From contig JBGANR010000023.1 of NCBI GenBank assembly GCA_044222225.1, positions 1-64,000 of the forward strand: a DNA stretch of 64,000 nt, written 5' to 3'. How positions within the stretch are numbered: position 1 is the stretch's first letter; every line of letters begins with the position of its first letter. The notes beneath the pieces were generated by a model. It searched no databases and was not told the origin of the DNA. It saw only the letters and a program-made list of their open reading frames with translations. The DNA is from JBGANR01 sp044222225. Lineage in GTDB: Bacteria; Actinomycetota; Actinomycetes; Mycobacteriales; Mycobacteriaceae. Positions 18,244-27,400 of this stretch are shown here, piece by piece. Position numbers and translations under genes: made by a program.

Positions 18244-19266
18244 ATGCGCGCCGTCGTCTATTCCGAGCCGGAGAAGTACGCCGTCCAGGAGGTGCCCGAC
18301 CGTCCGCTCGCACCCGGCGAGGTGCGGGTGCGCACAGAGGTCGTCGGCGTCTGCGGCACCGATCAGCACGTCCACATCGGCGAGTTCGGCCCGCGATACC
18401 CGCTGACGCCGGGACACGAGATCGCCGGCGTCGTCGCCGAGCTCGGCGGCGGCGTCGAGGGCCTGGCCGTCGGCGACCGGGTGGCGATCGACAACGCGAT
18501 CCACTGCATGACCTGCCCCCGCTGCAAGCGAGGCGATTTCAACTTCTGCCACAACGGCGTCGCACTGGGCATCCAGGCGCCCGGCGGGTTCGCCGAGCAC
18601 GTCATCGCCTCGGCGGCGAAGTGCTACCCCATCGGCGACCTCTCCACCGACGCCGCGGCACTCGTCGAGCCGACCGCGTGCGTCGTCCACGGACTCGACG
18701 TACTGGATCTCAAGCCGGCGGCCGACGTGCTGCTCATCGGCGCCGGCCCGACCAGCCAGATCCTCGCGCAACTGCTGGTCAAGGGCGGCGCCGGACGCGT
18801 CACGATGGCGGCGCCGACGGCGTTCAAGCTCGACCTCGCCCGATCCCACGGCGTCCACGAGACGGTGCTGCTCGACCGGTCCGACTTCACCGCGTCGGGC
18901 GACCGGCTGCGGACGCTGGCACCGGCCGGCTTCGACGTCGTCATCGAGGCGACCGGCGCCGTCGGGGTACTGCAACACGTCCTGCCGCACGTCGCCTCGG
19001 GCGGCACGCTGATGATCTACGGCATGGCCCGCGAGGCCGCGACGATCGACCTGCATCCGTACGAGATCTTCCGCCGCGAGATCACCATCAAAGGCTCGTT
19101 CGCACAGGCCTACCAGTTCGCCCGGGCCATCGACTTCCTGGCGGGCGGCACCGTCGACCCGACCGGCATCATCACCCACCGGTTCGGCCTCGACGGTTAC
19201 GGCGACGCGCTCGCCGCGCTGCGCGCGCCCGACTGTCTCAAGGCCGTCCTCGAGCCCAACGGCTAG
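18244..19266 (+). CDS. zinc-dependent alcohol/polyol dehydrogenase
   Basis: 340 residues of the medium-chain dehydrogenase family. Catalytic zinc ligands are C37 (VCGTDQH) and H58-E59 (PGHEI). The structural zinc cluster is C88, C91, C94 and C102 (CMTCPRCKRGDFNFC). A nucleotide-binding GAGPTSQ lies mid-protein. Overall it resembles sorbitol/threonine dehydrogenases; the substrate is unknown. The ATG at 18244 follows GAAGGGGC. Its TAG overlaps the stop of the convergent permease gene (CTAG). Confidence 0.92.
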   Translation: MRAVVYSEPEKYAVQEVPDRPLAPGEVRVRTEVVGVCGTDQHVHIGEFGPRYPLTPGHEIAGVVAELGGGVEGLAVGDRVAIDNAIHCMTCPRCKRGDFNFCHNGVALGIQAPGGFAEHVIASAAKCYPIGDLSTDAAALVEPTACVVHGLDVLDLKPAADVLLIGAGPTSQILAQLLVKGGAGRVTMAAPTAFKLDLARSHGVHETVLLDRSDFTASGDRLRTLAPAGFDVVIEATGAVGVLQHVLPHVASGGTLMIYGMAREAATIDLHPYEIFRREITIKGSFAQAYQFARAIDFLAGGTVDPTGIITHRFGLDGYGDALAALRAPDCLKAVLEPNG

Positions 19267-20696
19267 TCGTCGACGGGCTCGGGCGACGAGAGCTTCACGA
19301 ACAGCCGGTTGACGCCCCACAGCACGACGCCGAGCAGCAGCATCGCACCGGCGATCCGGTACTGGACCAGCTGACTCTCGGTCCGCGCCCACGGACCGGC
19401 CAGGAAGAGGCACAGCACGGAGGCGACCACCGGCACCCACACGGGGGCGGTGAAGAACGTCTTGTCGTTGCGACGCTTGAGCACGAGGCAGGAGATGTTG
19501 ACGACGGCGAAGACGCAGAGCAACAGCAGACCCGTCGTCCCGGAGAGCGCGCCGACCGAACTGCCCGACATCCGGCTGACGACGACGAGGAGCACGAGCC
19601 CGACGACGGTCGTGAAGACGATGGCGAGGTACGGCGAGCGGCGCGTCGGCAACACCGCGCCGAGCACCGGCGGCAGCACCCGCTGCCGGGCCATGCCGTA
19701 GATGAGACGGCTCGCCATGAGCATGTTGATGAGTGCCGTGTTCGCGACGGCGAAGATCGTGAGGTAGGGGAAGATCTCGTCGATCGGCAACGACGGCGCG
19801 CCCATCTTGACGACGTGCAGGAGGATTCCCTCGTCGCCCGAGTCGTAGTTCAGCGGCAGCACCGCGATGACGGCGACCGCGACGGCGACGTAGGTCAGGC
19901 AGGCGATGCCGAGACCCGTCAGCATCATCTTCGGGAAGATGCGCTCGGGTTCCTTCGTCTCCTCCACCATGTTGACTGCGTCCTCGAAGCCGACCATCGC
20001 GAAGAAGGCGATCGTCGTGGCGACGGTGACCGCGATGAACATCCCCTTGTCGCTCGCATCCTCGAAGACCACGAGGTTCGCGACGTCTCCCCCGCCCTCG
20101 CCGGCCGCGAAGAAGCCGATTCCGATGACGATGGCGAGGGTCAGCATCTCGACGACGGTCAGGACGACGTTGAACTTGACCGACTCGCCGACGCCGCGCA
20201 GGTTGATGAGCGCGAGGACCAGCATGAACGCGAGCGCGACGATGAGCTTGGCCGTCGGGCCGGTCGGCACGTCGAACCAGCCCATGCCGTTGTCGGTGCC
20301 GAACGACTCGTCGAGGCCGAGGAGCAGGTTGCCCGCGACGACGTTCGACGACGTCGCGGCGCTGGTGATGCCCGAGCACATGACCGCGAAGGCGACCATG
20401 AAGGTGAGGAAATGCACGCCGAACGCCTTGTGCGCATACAGCGCGGCGCCGGCGGCGGTCGGATACTTCGTCACGAGCTCGAGGTAGGACAGCGCGGTCA
20501 TCGACGCGACGACGAAGGCGAGGATGAACGGCAGCCAGGCGATACCGCCGACGTTGTCGATCATCTGCCCCGTGACGGCGTAGATGCCCGCGCCGATGAT
20601 GTCGCCGACGATGAACAGCAGCAGGAGCCCCGGGCCGATCACCCGCTTGAGTTCCGGCTGCTCGACCTCCGGGGAATCGGTGGCGGATTGTGACAT
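19263..20696 (-). CDS. APC-family amino acid permease
   Basis: 477 residues with about 12-13 membrane helices. The helix-1 motif GDIIGAGIYAVTG and the helix-6 region FFAMVGFEDAVNMVEETKEPER are typical of the APC superfamily (cationic or neutral amino acid/proton transport). It is transcribed towards the dehydrogenase. The rpsN terminator lies upstream, so it needs its own promoter in 20697-20829. Confidence 0.92.
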   Translation of the reverse strand: MSQSATDSPEVEQPELKRVIGPGLLLLFIVGDIIGAGIYAVTGQMIDNVGGIAWLPFILAFVVASMTALSYLELVTKYPTAAGAALYAHKAFGVHFLTFMVAFAVMCSGITSAATSSNVVAGNLLLGLDESFGTDNGMGWFDVPTGPTAKLIVALAFMLVLALINLRGVGESVKFNVVLTVVEMLTLAIVIGIGFFAAGEGGGDVANLVVFEDASDKGMFIAVTVATTIAFFAMVGFEDAVNMVEETKEPERIFPKMMLTGLGIACLTYVAVAVAVIAVLPLNYDSGDEGILLHVVKMGAPSLPIDEIFPYLTIFAVANTALINMLMASRLIYGMARQRVLPPVLGAVLPTRRSPYLAIVFTTVVGLVLLVVVSRMSGSSVGALSGTTGLLLLCVFAVVNISCLVLKRRNDKTFFTAPVWVPVVASVLCLFLAGPWARTESQLVQYRIAGAMLLLGVVLWGVNRLFVKLSSPEPVDD

Positions 20697-20823
20697 GACT
20701 CACTCCTTCCGGGCGGGTGAAGGAAGAGTACCGCCGACGTAATCCCGGCGCCACGGTCAAGACGACCCGACATCGCCGCCCGACGCCGCGGCCCGACGCC
20801 GCGACAGGGTGGCGTCGGGGGAC

Positions 20824-20860
20824 GACAAAAGGCGCGGACCCCGAAACGGGATCCGCGCCT
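20824..20860 (-). terminator. intrinsic terminator after rpsN
   Basis: Minus strand stem AGGCGCGGATCCCG / CGGGGTCCGCGCCT with loop TTT (20830-20860), followed by TTTTGTC. It ends the rplN-rplX-rplE-rpsN transcript before the island. Confidence 0.85.
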
Positions 20861-20927
20861 CTCACGCCGTCATGCCTGGTCGGTGGTCAGAACCCGCGCA
20901 TTCGCGCGGCCGCCGCCGACCGGTCGA

Positions 20928-21113
20928 TCACCAGCTGGACTTGTGCACGCCCGGCAGTTCGCCGGCATGCGCCATCTGGCGCAGGCACACGCGGCACAGA
21001 CCGAACTTGCGGTAGACCGAGTGCGGGCGGCCGCACTTGTTGCAGCGGGTGTAGCCGCGGACGGCGAACTTCGGCTTGCGAGCCGCCTTGTTGATGAGGG
21101 CCTTCTTAGCCAT
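20928..21113 (-). CDS. rpsN: 30S ribosomal protein S14, type Z
   Basis: 61 residues with the zinc ligands CNKCGRPHSVYRKFGLCRVC, the zinc-binding form. The ATG at 21113 (MAKKALINKAARKP). It is the last gene of the rplN block; in most genomes rpsH follows directly, but here a terminator and about 4 kb of other genes intervene. Confidence 0.97.
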   Translation of the reverse strand: MAKKALINKAARKPKFAVRGYTRCNKCGRPHSVYRKFGLCRVCLRQMAHAGELPGVHKSSW

Positions 21114-21129
21114 GTCTCGTTCCTCCTGC

Positions 21130-21693
21130 TCAGTTCTGCTTGAACGGGAAGCCGAGGTGACGCAGCAGCGCCCGGCCCTCGTCATTGTCGGTGGCCGTGG
21201 TGACGACCGTGATGTCCATACCGCGCGGGCGATCGATCCTGTCCACGTCGATCTCGTGGAACATCGACTGCTCGTTCAGGCCGAACGTGTAGTTGCCGTG
21301 GCCGTCGAACTGCTGGTCCGACAGGCCGCGGAAGTCCCGGATACGCGGCAGCGCGATCGAGACGAGACGGTCGAGGAACTCCCACATCCGGTCGCCGCGG
21401 AGCGTGACGCGCGCGCCGATGGGCATGCCCTCGCGCAGCTTGAACTGCGCGATCGACTTGCGGGCCCGACGGATCTCCGGCTTCTGGCCGGTGATGAGCG
21501 CGAGGTCGCTGACCGCGCCGTTGATGAGCTTGGAGTCACGCGCGGCGTCGCCGACACCCATGTTGACGACGACCTTGACGACGCCCGGGATCTGCATCAC
21601 GTTGTCGTAGCCGAACTCGGACTTGAGGGCGTCCTTGATCTCGCTGCGGTAGCGCAGCTTGAGACGCGGCTGGATCTTCTCGGTGCTGGTCAT
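21130..21693 (-). CDS. rplE: 50S ribosomal protein L5
   Basis: 187 residues with LKSEFGYDNVMQIPGVVKVVVNMG at the start, cut here into its hallmark VVVNMGVGDA, and GMDITVVTTATDNDEGRALL at the end. It binds 5S rRNA. Confidence 0.98.
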   Translation of the reverse strand: MTSTEKIQPRLKLRYRSEIKDALKSEFGYDNVMQIPGVVKVVVNMGVGDAARDSKLINGAVSDLALITGQKPEIRRARKSIAQFKLREGMPIGARVTLRGDRMWEFLDRLVSIALPRIRDFRGLSDQQFDGHGNYTFGLNEQSMFHEIDVDRIDRPRGMDITVVTTATDNDEGRALLRHLGFPFKQN

Positions 21694-21695
21694 GT

Positions 21696-22010
21696 TCAGA
21701 TGTCCTTCCCGGTCTTGCGGGAAACGCGGACCTTCTTGCCGTCCTCATCGATGCGGTAGCCGACACGGGTGGGGTTCCCGTCGGCGTCCACCAGCATGAC
21801 GTTGGAGACGTGGATCGGGGCCTCCTGCGTGACGATGCCGCCCGTGGAGGCACCGCGCTCGTCCTGACTGTTGGGCGTGTGCTTCTTGATGCGGTTGACG
21901 CCCTCGACCAGCACGCGCTCCTTGCGCGGGTAGGCCACGAGGACCTTGCCCTTCGCGCCCTTGTCCTTGCCGGCGATGACAAGGACGGTGTCGCCCTTAC
22001 GAACCTTCAT
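21696..22010 (-). CDS. rplX: 50S ribosomal protein L24
   Basis: 104 residues from the ATG at 22010 (MKVRKGDTVLVIAGKDKGAKG, KOW motif). A GTG two codons upstream at 22016 overlaps the rplN stop (GTGA). It is followed by rplE with a 2-bp gap. Confidence 0.97.
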   Translation of the reverse strand: MKVRKGDTVLVIAGKDKGAKGKVLVAYPRKERVLVEGVNRIKKHTPNSQDERGASTGGIVTQEAPIHVSNVMLVDADGNPTRVGYRIDEDGKKVRVSRKTGKDI

Positions 22011-22012
22011 GC

Positions 22013-22381
22013 TCACAACACCTCCGGGGCGAGCGAGACGATCTTCATGAACTTCTTCTCGCGCAGCTCACGGCCGACCGGGCCGAAGATGCGCGTGCCG
22101 CGGGGATCGCTCTCGTTCTTGAGGATCACGGCCGCGTTCTCGTCGAAGCGGATGTAGCTGCCGTCCGGACGACGACGCTCCTTGGCGGTGCGGACGATGA
22201 CGCACTTGACGACGTCGCCCTTCTTCACGTTGCCGCCCGGGATGGCGTCCTTGACGGTGGCGACGATGACGTCACCGATGCCGGCGTAGCGGCGCGACGA
22301 GCCGCCGAGCACGCGGATGCAGAGGATTTCCTTTGCACCCGTGTTGTCGGCGACCCGGAGCCGAGACTCCTGCTGGATCAC
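22013..22381 (-). CDS. rplN: 50S ribosomal protein L14
   Basis: 122 residues (MIQQESRLRVADNTGAKEIL, C-terminal REKKFMKIVSLAPEVL). It starts with GTG at 22381. It heads the rplN-rplX-rplE-rpsN operon. Confidence 0.98.
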   Translation of the reverse strand: MIQQESRLRVADNTGAKEILCIRVLGGSSRRYAGIGDVIVATVKDAIPGGNVKKGDVVKCVIVRTAKERRRPDGSYIRFDENAAVILKNESDPRGTRIFGPVGRELREKKFMKIVSLAPEVL

Positions 22382-22470
22382 TGGTTCTCCTGACCTGGAT
22401 GGGGGTGTGCGCCCGATTTCCGACCCGGCGCACGCGGTCAGTCACCCGGCTCCGCGCATGGCGGGGCCCG

Positions 22471-22512
22471 GGCAACCCGTCCAGAGTACTGCGACGAGCC
22501 GATCCGGCCCAA
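22471..22512 (-). promoter_or_regulatory. candidate rplN promoter
   Basis: Minus strand: -35 TTGGGC (22507-22512), 18-bp spacer, -10 TACTCT (22483-22488), 5 bp, then GGTTGCC (22471-22477). The flanking CGCGATTTGG and GGTTGCCCGG match the rpsH promoter. The predicted leader is about 95 nt. The rest of 22382-22635 holds only a CATAAT (22560-22565) that may serve the divergent acyltransferase. Confidence 0.6.
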
Positions 22513-22635
22513 ATCGCGGCGCACCGCAGTCGGCACTCGCCCGTCATACATCGGTTTTGTCATAATGCTGAGCGACATCCGCGAAACGACCACGCAGCAG
22601 CGACGACACCAGCGACGACGAAGACGACACGCCAC

Positions 22636-25065
22636 ATGACGACACGCTCCTCCCCGCCCGCGGACTACCGTCCGGACCTCGACGGCCTGCGCGGCGTCGC
22701 CATCGCGCTCGTCGTGGTCTCGCACGTCTGGCTCGGTCAGGTGTCCGGCGGCGTCGACGTATTCCTCGTACTCTCCGGCTACTTCTTCATCGGATCGCTG
22801 CTGCGGCACCTGCTCGCGACGAGCGCGCCCGGTGCGTCGTGGGCGGCGGCGCTCGATCCGCGGCCGCGCCTGCGCCGGATCGCCCGGAGGCTGCTGCCGG
22901 CGCTGGTCGTCGTACTGCTCGCGACGGTGGTGCTGACCGCCTTCGTCATGCCCGCCCTGCGTTGGCGGACGATCGGCGCCGATGTCGTCGCCGCGGCGCT
23001 CTACTACGAGAACTGGCACCTCGCGTTCACGGCACAGTCCTATGCCGCGGCCGACGCGGCCGTCAGTCCGCTGCAACATCTGTGGTCGATGTCGGTCCAG
23101 GGCCAGTTCTTCCTCGGCGCGCTGTTCGCGACGCTGGCGCTCGGCGGCCTGCTCAAGCTCGGCGCACTCGCGGTCCCGGCGCTGCGCCGGCCGGCCGTCG
23201 TCCGCTCCGTGCTCGCGAGCGTGCTGCTCGGCGCCGGCGGCGCGTCGTTCGCCTGGGCGATCCACCGGCACGGCGTCTACCAGTCCTTCAACTACTACGA
23301 CACGTTCGCGCGCTGCTGGGAGCTGGCCGCGGGTGGCCTGCTCGCCGTATGGCTCCCCCGGCTGCGCGCGCCCGCGTGGCTGCGGAACGCGCTGGCCGCC
23401 GCCGCCCTCGGCGTCATCCTCAGCTGCGGCTGGTGGATCGACGGCGTCGCCGAGTACCCCGGTCCGTGGGCGCTCGTCCCCATCGGCGCGACGCTCGTCC
23501 TCATCTGGGCGGGCTCCACCGCCGCCGGCGGATCCGGTGTCGTCGCCCGGCTGTTGGCGCGGCGGCCCGTCGTCCGGCTGGGCTCCATCGCCTATTCGCT
23601 GTATCTATGGCATTGGCCGCTGCTCATCTTCGTACTCGCGTGGCGCTACGAGTCGCGCGCCGGATTCGCGGAGGGCGCGGCGGTCATCGCCGTCTCGCTC
23701 GTGCTCGCGACGCTGACGGAGAAGTACATCGAGACGCCGCTCCGGCGGGTACCGCCGACGCGCGCGGCCCGGCCGGCGGCGACGCTGCGGCCGACCGCGG
23801 CGACGCAGGCCGGGTTCCCGGGCGTGCCGGGTTCGAACGCGGCGACGCAGGCGGGGCTTCCGGATTCGGCCGCGGCGCTCGCTCGATTCCGTCCCACGGC
23901 CGGCGACGTCGCCCGGCACATCGCCGCGCGGACGCCGCGCCCCACCGCAGGCGCCGTCGCGCGCCGGACCGCGGTCACACCGGTCCCGATGGGTCTGACG
24001 CAGGCGACGCGCGAGCTCGCGACCGTGGCCGGGGCGGGCACGATCCGGACCGCTCCGGGGCGACGGCCGCCGAATGCGAGCGACGCCCCTTCCCGGCGGC
24101 GGCCTCGCACCCCGTTCACGGCGACACGGCACTACCGGGTCGCCGTCGCCACCGTGCTCGCCGTCGCCACCGTCGTGGCGGGCAACACGGTCGTCGGCTG
24201 GCAGCGACAGCCGTCGACGCCGGTCAACGTGGACATCGCGAACCTCGACCCGCGTCTCTACCCCGGCGCCCGCGCCCTGCTCGACGGCGCGCCCGCGCCG
24301 CGCGGCGTCGACGTCATGCCGCCGCTGGAATACGCCGGCAACGACTGGCCGCGCACGAGCACCGACGACACTCGCAGCCACTGGGAGGAGGACCAGGTCA
24401 AGATCGGGGAATACGGCGACGTGACCGCGGCGCGGACCATCGCCCTCGCCGGCGGCTCGCACTCCGAGCAGTGGCTGACGGCCCTCGACGAGATCGGCCG
24501 CACGCACGGCTTCCTGATCCGGACCTACCTCAAGACCGGCTGTCCGCTGACCACCGATCCCGTGACCATCTGGAACGGCGACCCGTACCCGGGCTGCCGG
24601 ACATGGGTCGACGACGTCATCCGGTCCATCGCCGTCGACCGTCCCGACTTCGTCTTCACCACCAGCACCCGCCCCGAGACGAACGGCGACAGCGTGCCGC
24701 CCGGATACGTCGACGTCTTCCGGCAGCTGCGCCACCTCGGACAACGCGTCATCGCGATCCGCGACAACCCCTGGGCCGTAGACGACACACCGCCGCTGTG
24801 CCTGGCCGGCGGGCGAAGCCCGCGCGAATGCGGGGCCCCGCGCAGCGCGCTCTCCCCCGCCGATCCGGCGCTCGCCCTGGTCCCGGACTTCCCGAACATG
24901 TCGTTCCTCGACCTCACCGACGCCATGTGCGACGACGAGTACTGCCCGGCCGTCGTCGGGAACGTGCTGCTGTGGCACGACAAGCACCACCTGTCGTCGC
25001 CGTTCGTGCGCAGTCTGATTCCGGAGCTGACGGCGGAGTTGCAGCCGATTCTCCGGTGGTGGTGA
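22636..25065 (+). CDS. acyltransferase-3 (OafA/YrhL type) fused to an SGNH domain
   Basis: 809 residues. The N-terminal ~370 hold about ten membrane helices with PDLDGLRGVAIALVVVSHVW and the VDVFLVLSGYFFIG signature. Next is an Ala/Pro/Thr/Arg-rich linker of about 130 residues with repeats (AATQAGFPG, AATQAGLPD), then a further helix. The C-terminal periplasmic SGNH domain has GGSHSEQW (~605) and WHDKHHLSS (~780) with the catalytic Ser, Asp and His. Such proteins move acetyl groups across the membrane onto cell-envelope glycans. The ATG at 22636 is chosen because the acyltransferase motif begins 15 codons later. Confidence 0.92.
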   Translation: MTTRSSPPADYRPDLDGLRGVAIALVVVSHVWLGQVSGGVDVFLVLSGYFFIGSLLRHLLATSAPGASWAAALDPRPRLRRIARRLLPALVVVLLATVVLTAFVMPALRWRTIGADVVAAALYYENWHLAFTAQSYAAADAAVSPLQHLWSMSVQGQFFLGALFATLALGGLLKLGALAVPALRRPAVVRSVLASVLLGAGGASFAWAIHRHGVYQSFNYYDTFARCWELAAGGLLAVWLPRLRAPAWLRNALAAAALGVILSCGWWIDGVAEYPGPWALVPIGATLVLIWAGSTAAGGSGVVARLLARRPVVRLGSIAYSLYLWHWPLLIFVLAWRYESRAGFAEGAAVIAVSLVLATLTEKYIETPLRRVPPTRAARPAATLRPTAATQAGFPGVPGSNAATQAGLPDSAAALARFRPTAGDVARHIAARTPRPTAGAVARRTAVTPVPMGLTQATRELATVAGAGTIRTAPGRRPPNASDAPSRRRPRTPFTATRHYRVAVATVLAVATVVAGNTVVGWQRQPSTPVNVDIANLDPRLYPGARALLDGAPAPRGVDVMPPLEYAGNDWPRTSTDDTRSHWEEDQVKIGEYGDVTAARTIALAGGSHSEQWLTALDEIGRTHGFLIRTYLKTGCPLTTDPVTIWNGDPYPGCRTWVDDVIRSIAVDRPDFVFTTSTRPETNGDSVPPGYVDVFRQLRHLGQRVIAIRDNPWAVDDTPPLCLAGGRSPRECGAPRSALSPADPALALVPDFPNMSFLDLTDAMCDDEYCPAVVGNVLLWHDKHHLSSPFVRSLIPELTAELQPILRWW

Positions 25066-25990
25066 GGGATGCCCCGTCGATCGTACGAACGATAGACGCG
25101 GTCAGGCCGGGTCCATACTCAGACGAGCACGGTCGCGCCTCCCACCGCCCTCGGTCCGGAAACTCCGGCGACGTTCAGCGGCGTCCCCGGCATTCTCGCG
25201 GAGAGCCCGCGGGAGAGCCCAAAAGCGTGCTCGACGGCCGATCCTGGGACAACAACCGCCGGGACGCAACCACATGCAACATGTAGGTCACTGGTGTACC
25301 GGCGGCATCCGGCCTCACCATCCTCACTCGGCCGAATGGAGACGCTGAGGGCCTCCATACCCACCTCCCCTGAATTCGGCCGTAGAGAACGTTCACATTT
25401 CATCCTTCCCGAGTGACGTCTCTTTCACCGCGATGGTCCGTCGATGCGCCACGCGGGATATTCACGAGGCATGGTTCCGGCCGTCCGACCCGCAGTCCGC
25501 GGCTGTAGCTCGAACATATTAGCGCCTGACGCTACGACGTGTGGCGACGATGAGATATCCCTCGCACGGACGACAGCCGATCTCCGGACACGCGGTCGAG
25601 TAACCCAACGCGCGGTATCCCGACGGCGCCCCGGGAAAGAAGAGAAGAGGCCGCTCTGGCACGACAAGCACCACTCTCATCACTGTTGGTGCACAGCCCC
25701 ATCCGGCTCTGACCGCCAAGTTGCGGCCGGTAGCCCGTTTGGCGATGACGACTGCCGCAATACCAGCTATTCGAGGGACTGGCCAGACACACCGAAAGAC
25801 ACTCGGTGCGAGACGTCGTCTGAACAAACGAATCTCCCAACCAATGCAGACAAAACGCGCAGAGAAGCGTCGCCCGAACGGACGAATTTCTATCTCCATG
25901 CGCAGCTCGCTGGTCCAGCCGTCGTCCAATAGTCATACAGATCGGTCCCACGATGCTGATCAACGTCTATCCCGAAGGCCAGGTGTACGC
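25066..25990. other. gene-poor region after the acyltransferase
   Basis: None of the reading frames here has convincing codon use or domains. The GC content falls compared with the flanks. The only recognised content is a short degenerate copy of the acyltransferase 3' end (see 25654-25730). It looks like decayed coding DNA. Confidence 0.5.
25654..25730 (+). pseudogene. degenerate fragment of an acyltransferase-SGNH 3' end
   Basis: CTCTGGCACGACAAGCACCA matches the WHDKHH codons of the intact gene at 24970. With a one-base frameshift the frame then reads LSSLLVHSPIRL, aligned to LSSPFVRSLIPEL of the intact protein, before a stop. It is probably the remnant of a duplicate or of a second acyltransferase. 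Confidence 0.5.
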
Positions 25991-26317
25991 ATGAAGCCAA
26001 CCATTTCTGCCATATCCGCGGTGGCACTTCTCGCCATCTTGGCCACTGGCTGTTCGAAATCTGACGACGCGAAGTCCAATGGGACCTCACCGACCTCCGC
26101 CGTCGTCACGAATCCGGGCACCGGCGGTTCCACGACATGCGCCGACTTCAAGACCTTCACCAAGTCGCAACAAGAGGCCGCAATTACGGCGATGTTGAAG
26201 GAGGAAGGTAAACCGGCGACGAAATCGGAGATCACGGCGAACCGACTGTCCGCAGTCGCGTTCTGCAAGGTCTCCGGCAAAGACTCATCGGTCATTCGCC
26301 AGATCAATACCGGATAA
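25991..26317 (+). CDS. small HdeA-like lipoprotein
   Basis: 108 residues. The signal peptide ends at a lipobox (LATGC, Cys ~21), then comes a Ser/Thr/Gly spacer and a small helical domain with two Cys. The pattern TCADFKTF...QQEAAITAMLKEEG...AFC resembles HdeA/HdeB-like periplasmic proteins of actinobacteria, which have one disulfide. It should be anchored to the outer face of the membrane. The role is unknown. The ATG at 25991 gives a complete signal peptide. A hairpin 30 bp after the stop may terminate it. Confidence 0.75.
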   Translation: MKPTISAISAVALLAILATGCSKSDDAKSNGTSPTSAVVTNPGTGGSTTCADFKTFTKSQQEAAITAMLKEEGKPATKSEITANRLSAVAFCKVSGKDSSVIRQINTG

Positions 26318-26346
26318 CCAAAGACAGCAATTAGCAGCCTGTGTTT

Positions 26347-26392
26347 CGTGGAGTGGGTGGTGTCCAGCGAAAGCCGAGCACCACCCACTCCA
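26347..26392. terminator. long hairpin after the lipoprotein gene
   Basis: Perfect 15-bp arms GTGGAGTGGGTGGTG (26347-26361) and CACCACCCACTCCAC (26378-26392) with a 16-nt loop. It is placed just after the lipoprotein stop and may terminate in both directions. Confidence 0.6.
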
Positions 26393-26714
26393 CCAGCCTT
26401 GCCTGCACCGGACGGCAATCATAGCCAGAGCCTCGCGTGGGCTGTGATGGCCGATAGCGACACCACCCGACGCCGCGACCGGCGTCCCTGCCGCCCACCG
26501 GCCCGTGCTCGACGTTCTCTCCGCCCGATCCCACGCCGTCCACCTCGTCGCATAGCCAGACGCAGGGCACCTCGACCTCAGGTCCGACCTGGCCGGCACT
26601 CGAACGGCCCGACCTTGCAGAGCCCGACGAACTCGACGTGGGATGATCGACCGCCGGGCGGCACCCGCTACTGAAACACCGCTCGTCGCACCGGGACGCA
26701 AGGCCGTCCCGTCC
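26393..26714. other. gap without recognised gene
   Basis: About 320 bp between the hairpin and the secreted-protein gene. Reading frames on both strands are Arg/Pro-rich and not convincing. Confidence 0.4.
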
Positions 26715-27209
26715 TCACGACGCGACGAAGCCACCACCCCCGGGGATCGCCGGGATGGACGCGCGCGTGCCCCTGATGCCGACCGCAAGCGCCACCGGGC
26801 CCGAACCCGGATGGGCCGTCGCGTACCGCGAATCCAGCGGTTCGAACGATCCGGGGCACGGCGTCACTGTCACCGCGCCCGCCTTGCCGGTCGTCAGGTT
26901 CACATAGTTGATGTCGACGCGGGCCGAGGCCGCCGTCGTCGCGCAGATCTCCCGGCTGGTCGGCACGCTGAACGTCACCTCGCCGCGCTTGAAGCTCGAC
27001 GCGTAGACCACTGCGAACCACGGCATCGGCACCACCAGCCCGCTGACGACGATCCCCGTCGGCGGGACGTGCCACACCGGCACCTTCTTCGCCGAGAGCA
27101 CCGGCCGTTCCGGCGCCGGATCGGCCACCGCCTGCGGCGCCGCGACCACCGTCCCGGCCACCATCGCACTCAGGCCCACGGCCACCGACGTCTTCCGCAT
27201 CGAACGCAT
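26715..27209 (-). CDS. small secreted protein of unknown function
   Basis: 164 residues. A Sec signal peptide (MRSMRKTSVAVGLSAMVAGT, cleavage near AVADPAP) precedes a mature domain of about 130 residues with two Cys (REICATT, VTPCPG), probably one disulfide, and a Gly-rich end. The family was not recognised. The ATG at 27209 gives the signal peptide; ATG at 27200 is an alternative. It lies downstream of the FtsK/WXG-like operon in the same direction but 191 bp away. Confidence 0.75.
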   Translation of the reverse strand: MRSMRKTSVAVGLSAMVAGTVVAAPQAVADPAPERPVLSAKKVPVWHVPPTGIVVSGLVVPMPWFAVVYASSFKRGEVTFSVPTSREICATTAASARVDINYVNLTTGKAGAVTVTPCPGSFEPLDSRYATAHPGSGPVALAVGIRGTRASIPAIPGGGGFVAS

Positions 27210-27400
27210 CACGTCTCCCTCGTTTGACGACGCACGTAGGGATACATCGTCGTCCGGTTGGGATTCCAGCGTCAACACGACGAGCCTTAACCCCGACGGC
27301 GGATGTTCGTCGTCGAGCTGAGCATCCGGCACCCTCACCGGAACATCGCGGACGTCACGCACAACGAGAAATCATCTCTCTGCACGACCGGGCGAATCGG

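Noticed and set aside
18229..20865. 878-residue minus-strand frame across the dehydrogenase and permease genes
   Set aside because: Only low-complexity Arg/Gly/Asp sequence; it is the wrong frame of the permease and the antisense of the dehydrogenase.
22839..25286. 815-residue second plus-strand frame over the acyltransferase gene
   Set aside because: Arg/Ala-rich out-of-frame translation with no membrane helices or motifs; the 22636 frame has both family domains.
26285..26788. Minus-strand 167-residue frame after the lipoprotein gene
   Set aside because: It spans the hairpin, is Arg/Ser-rich and has no recognisable start or domain.
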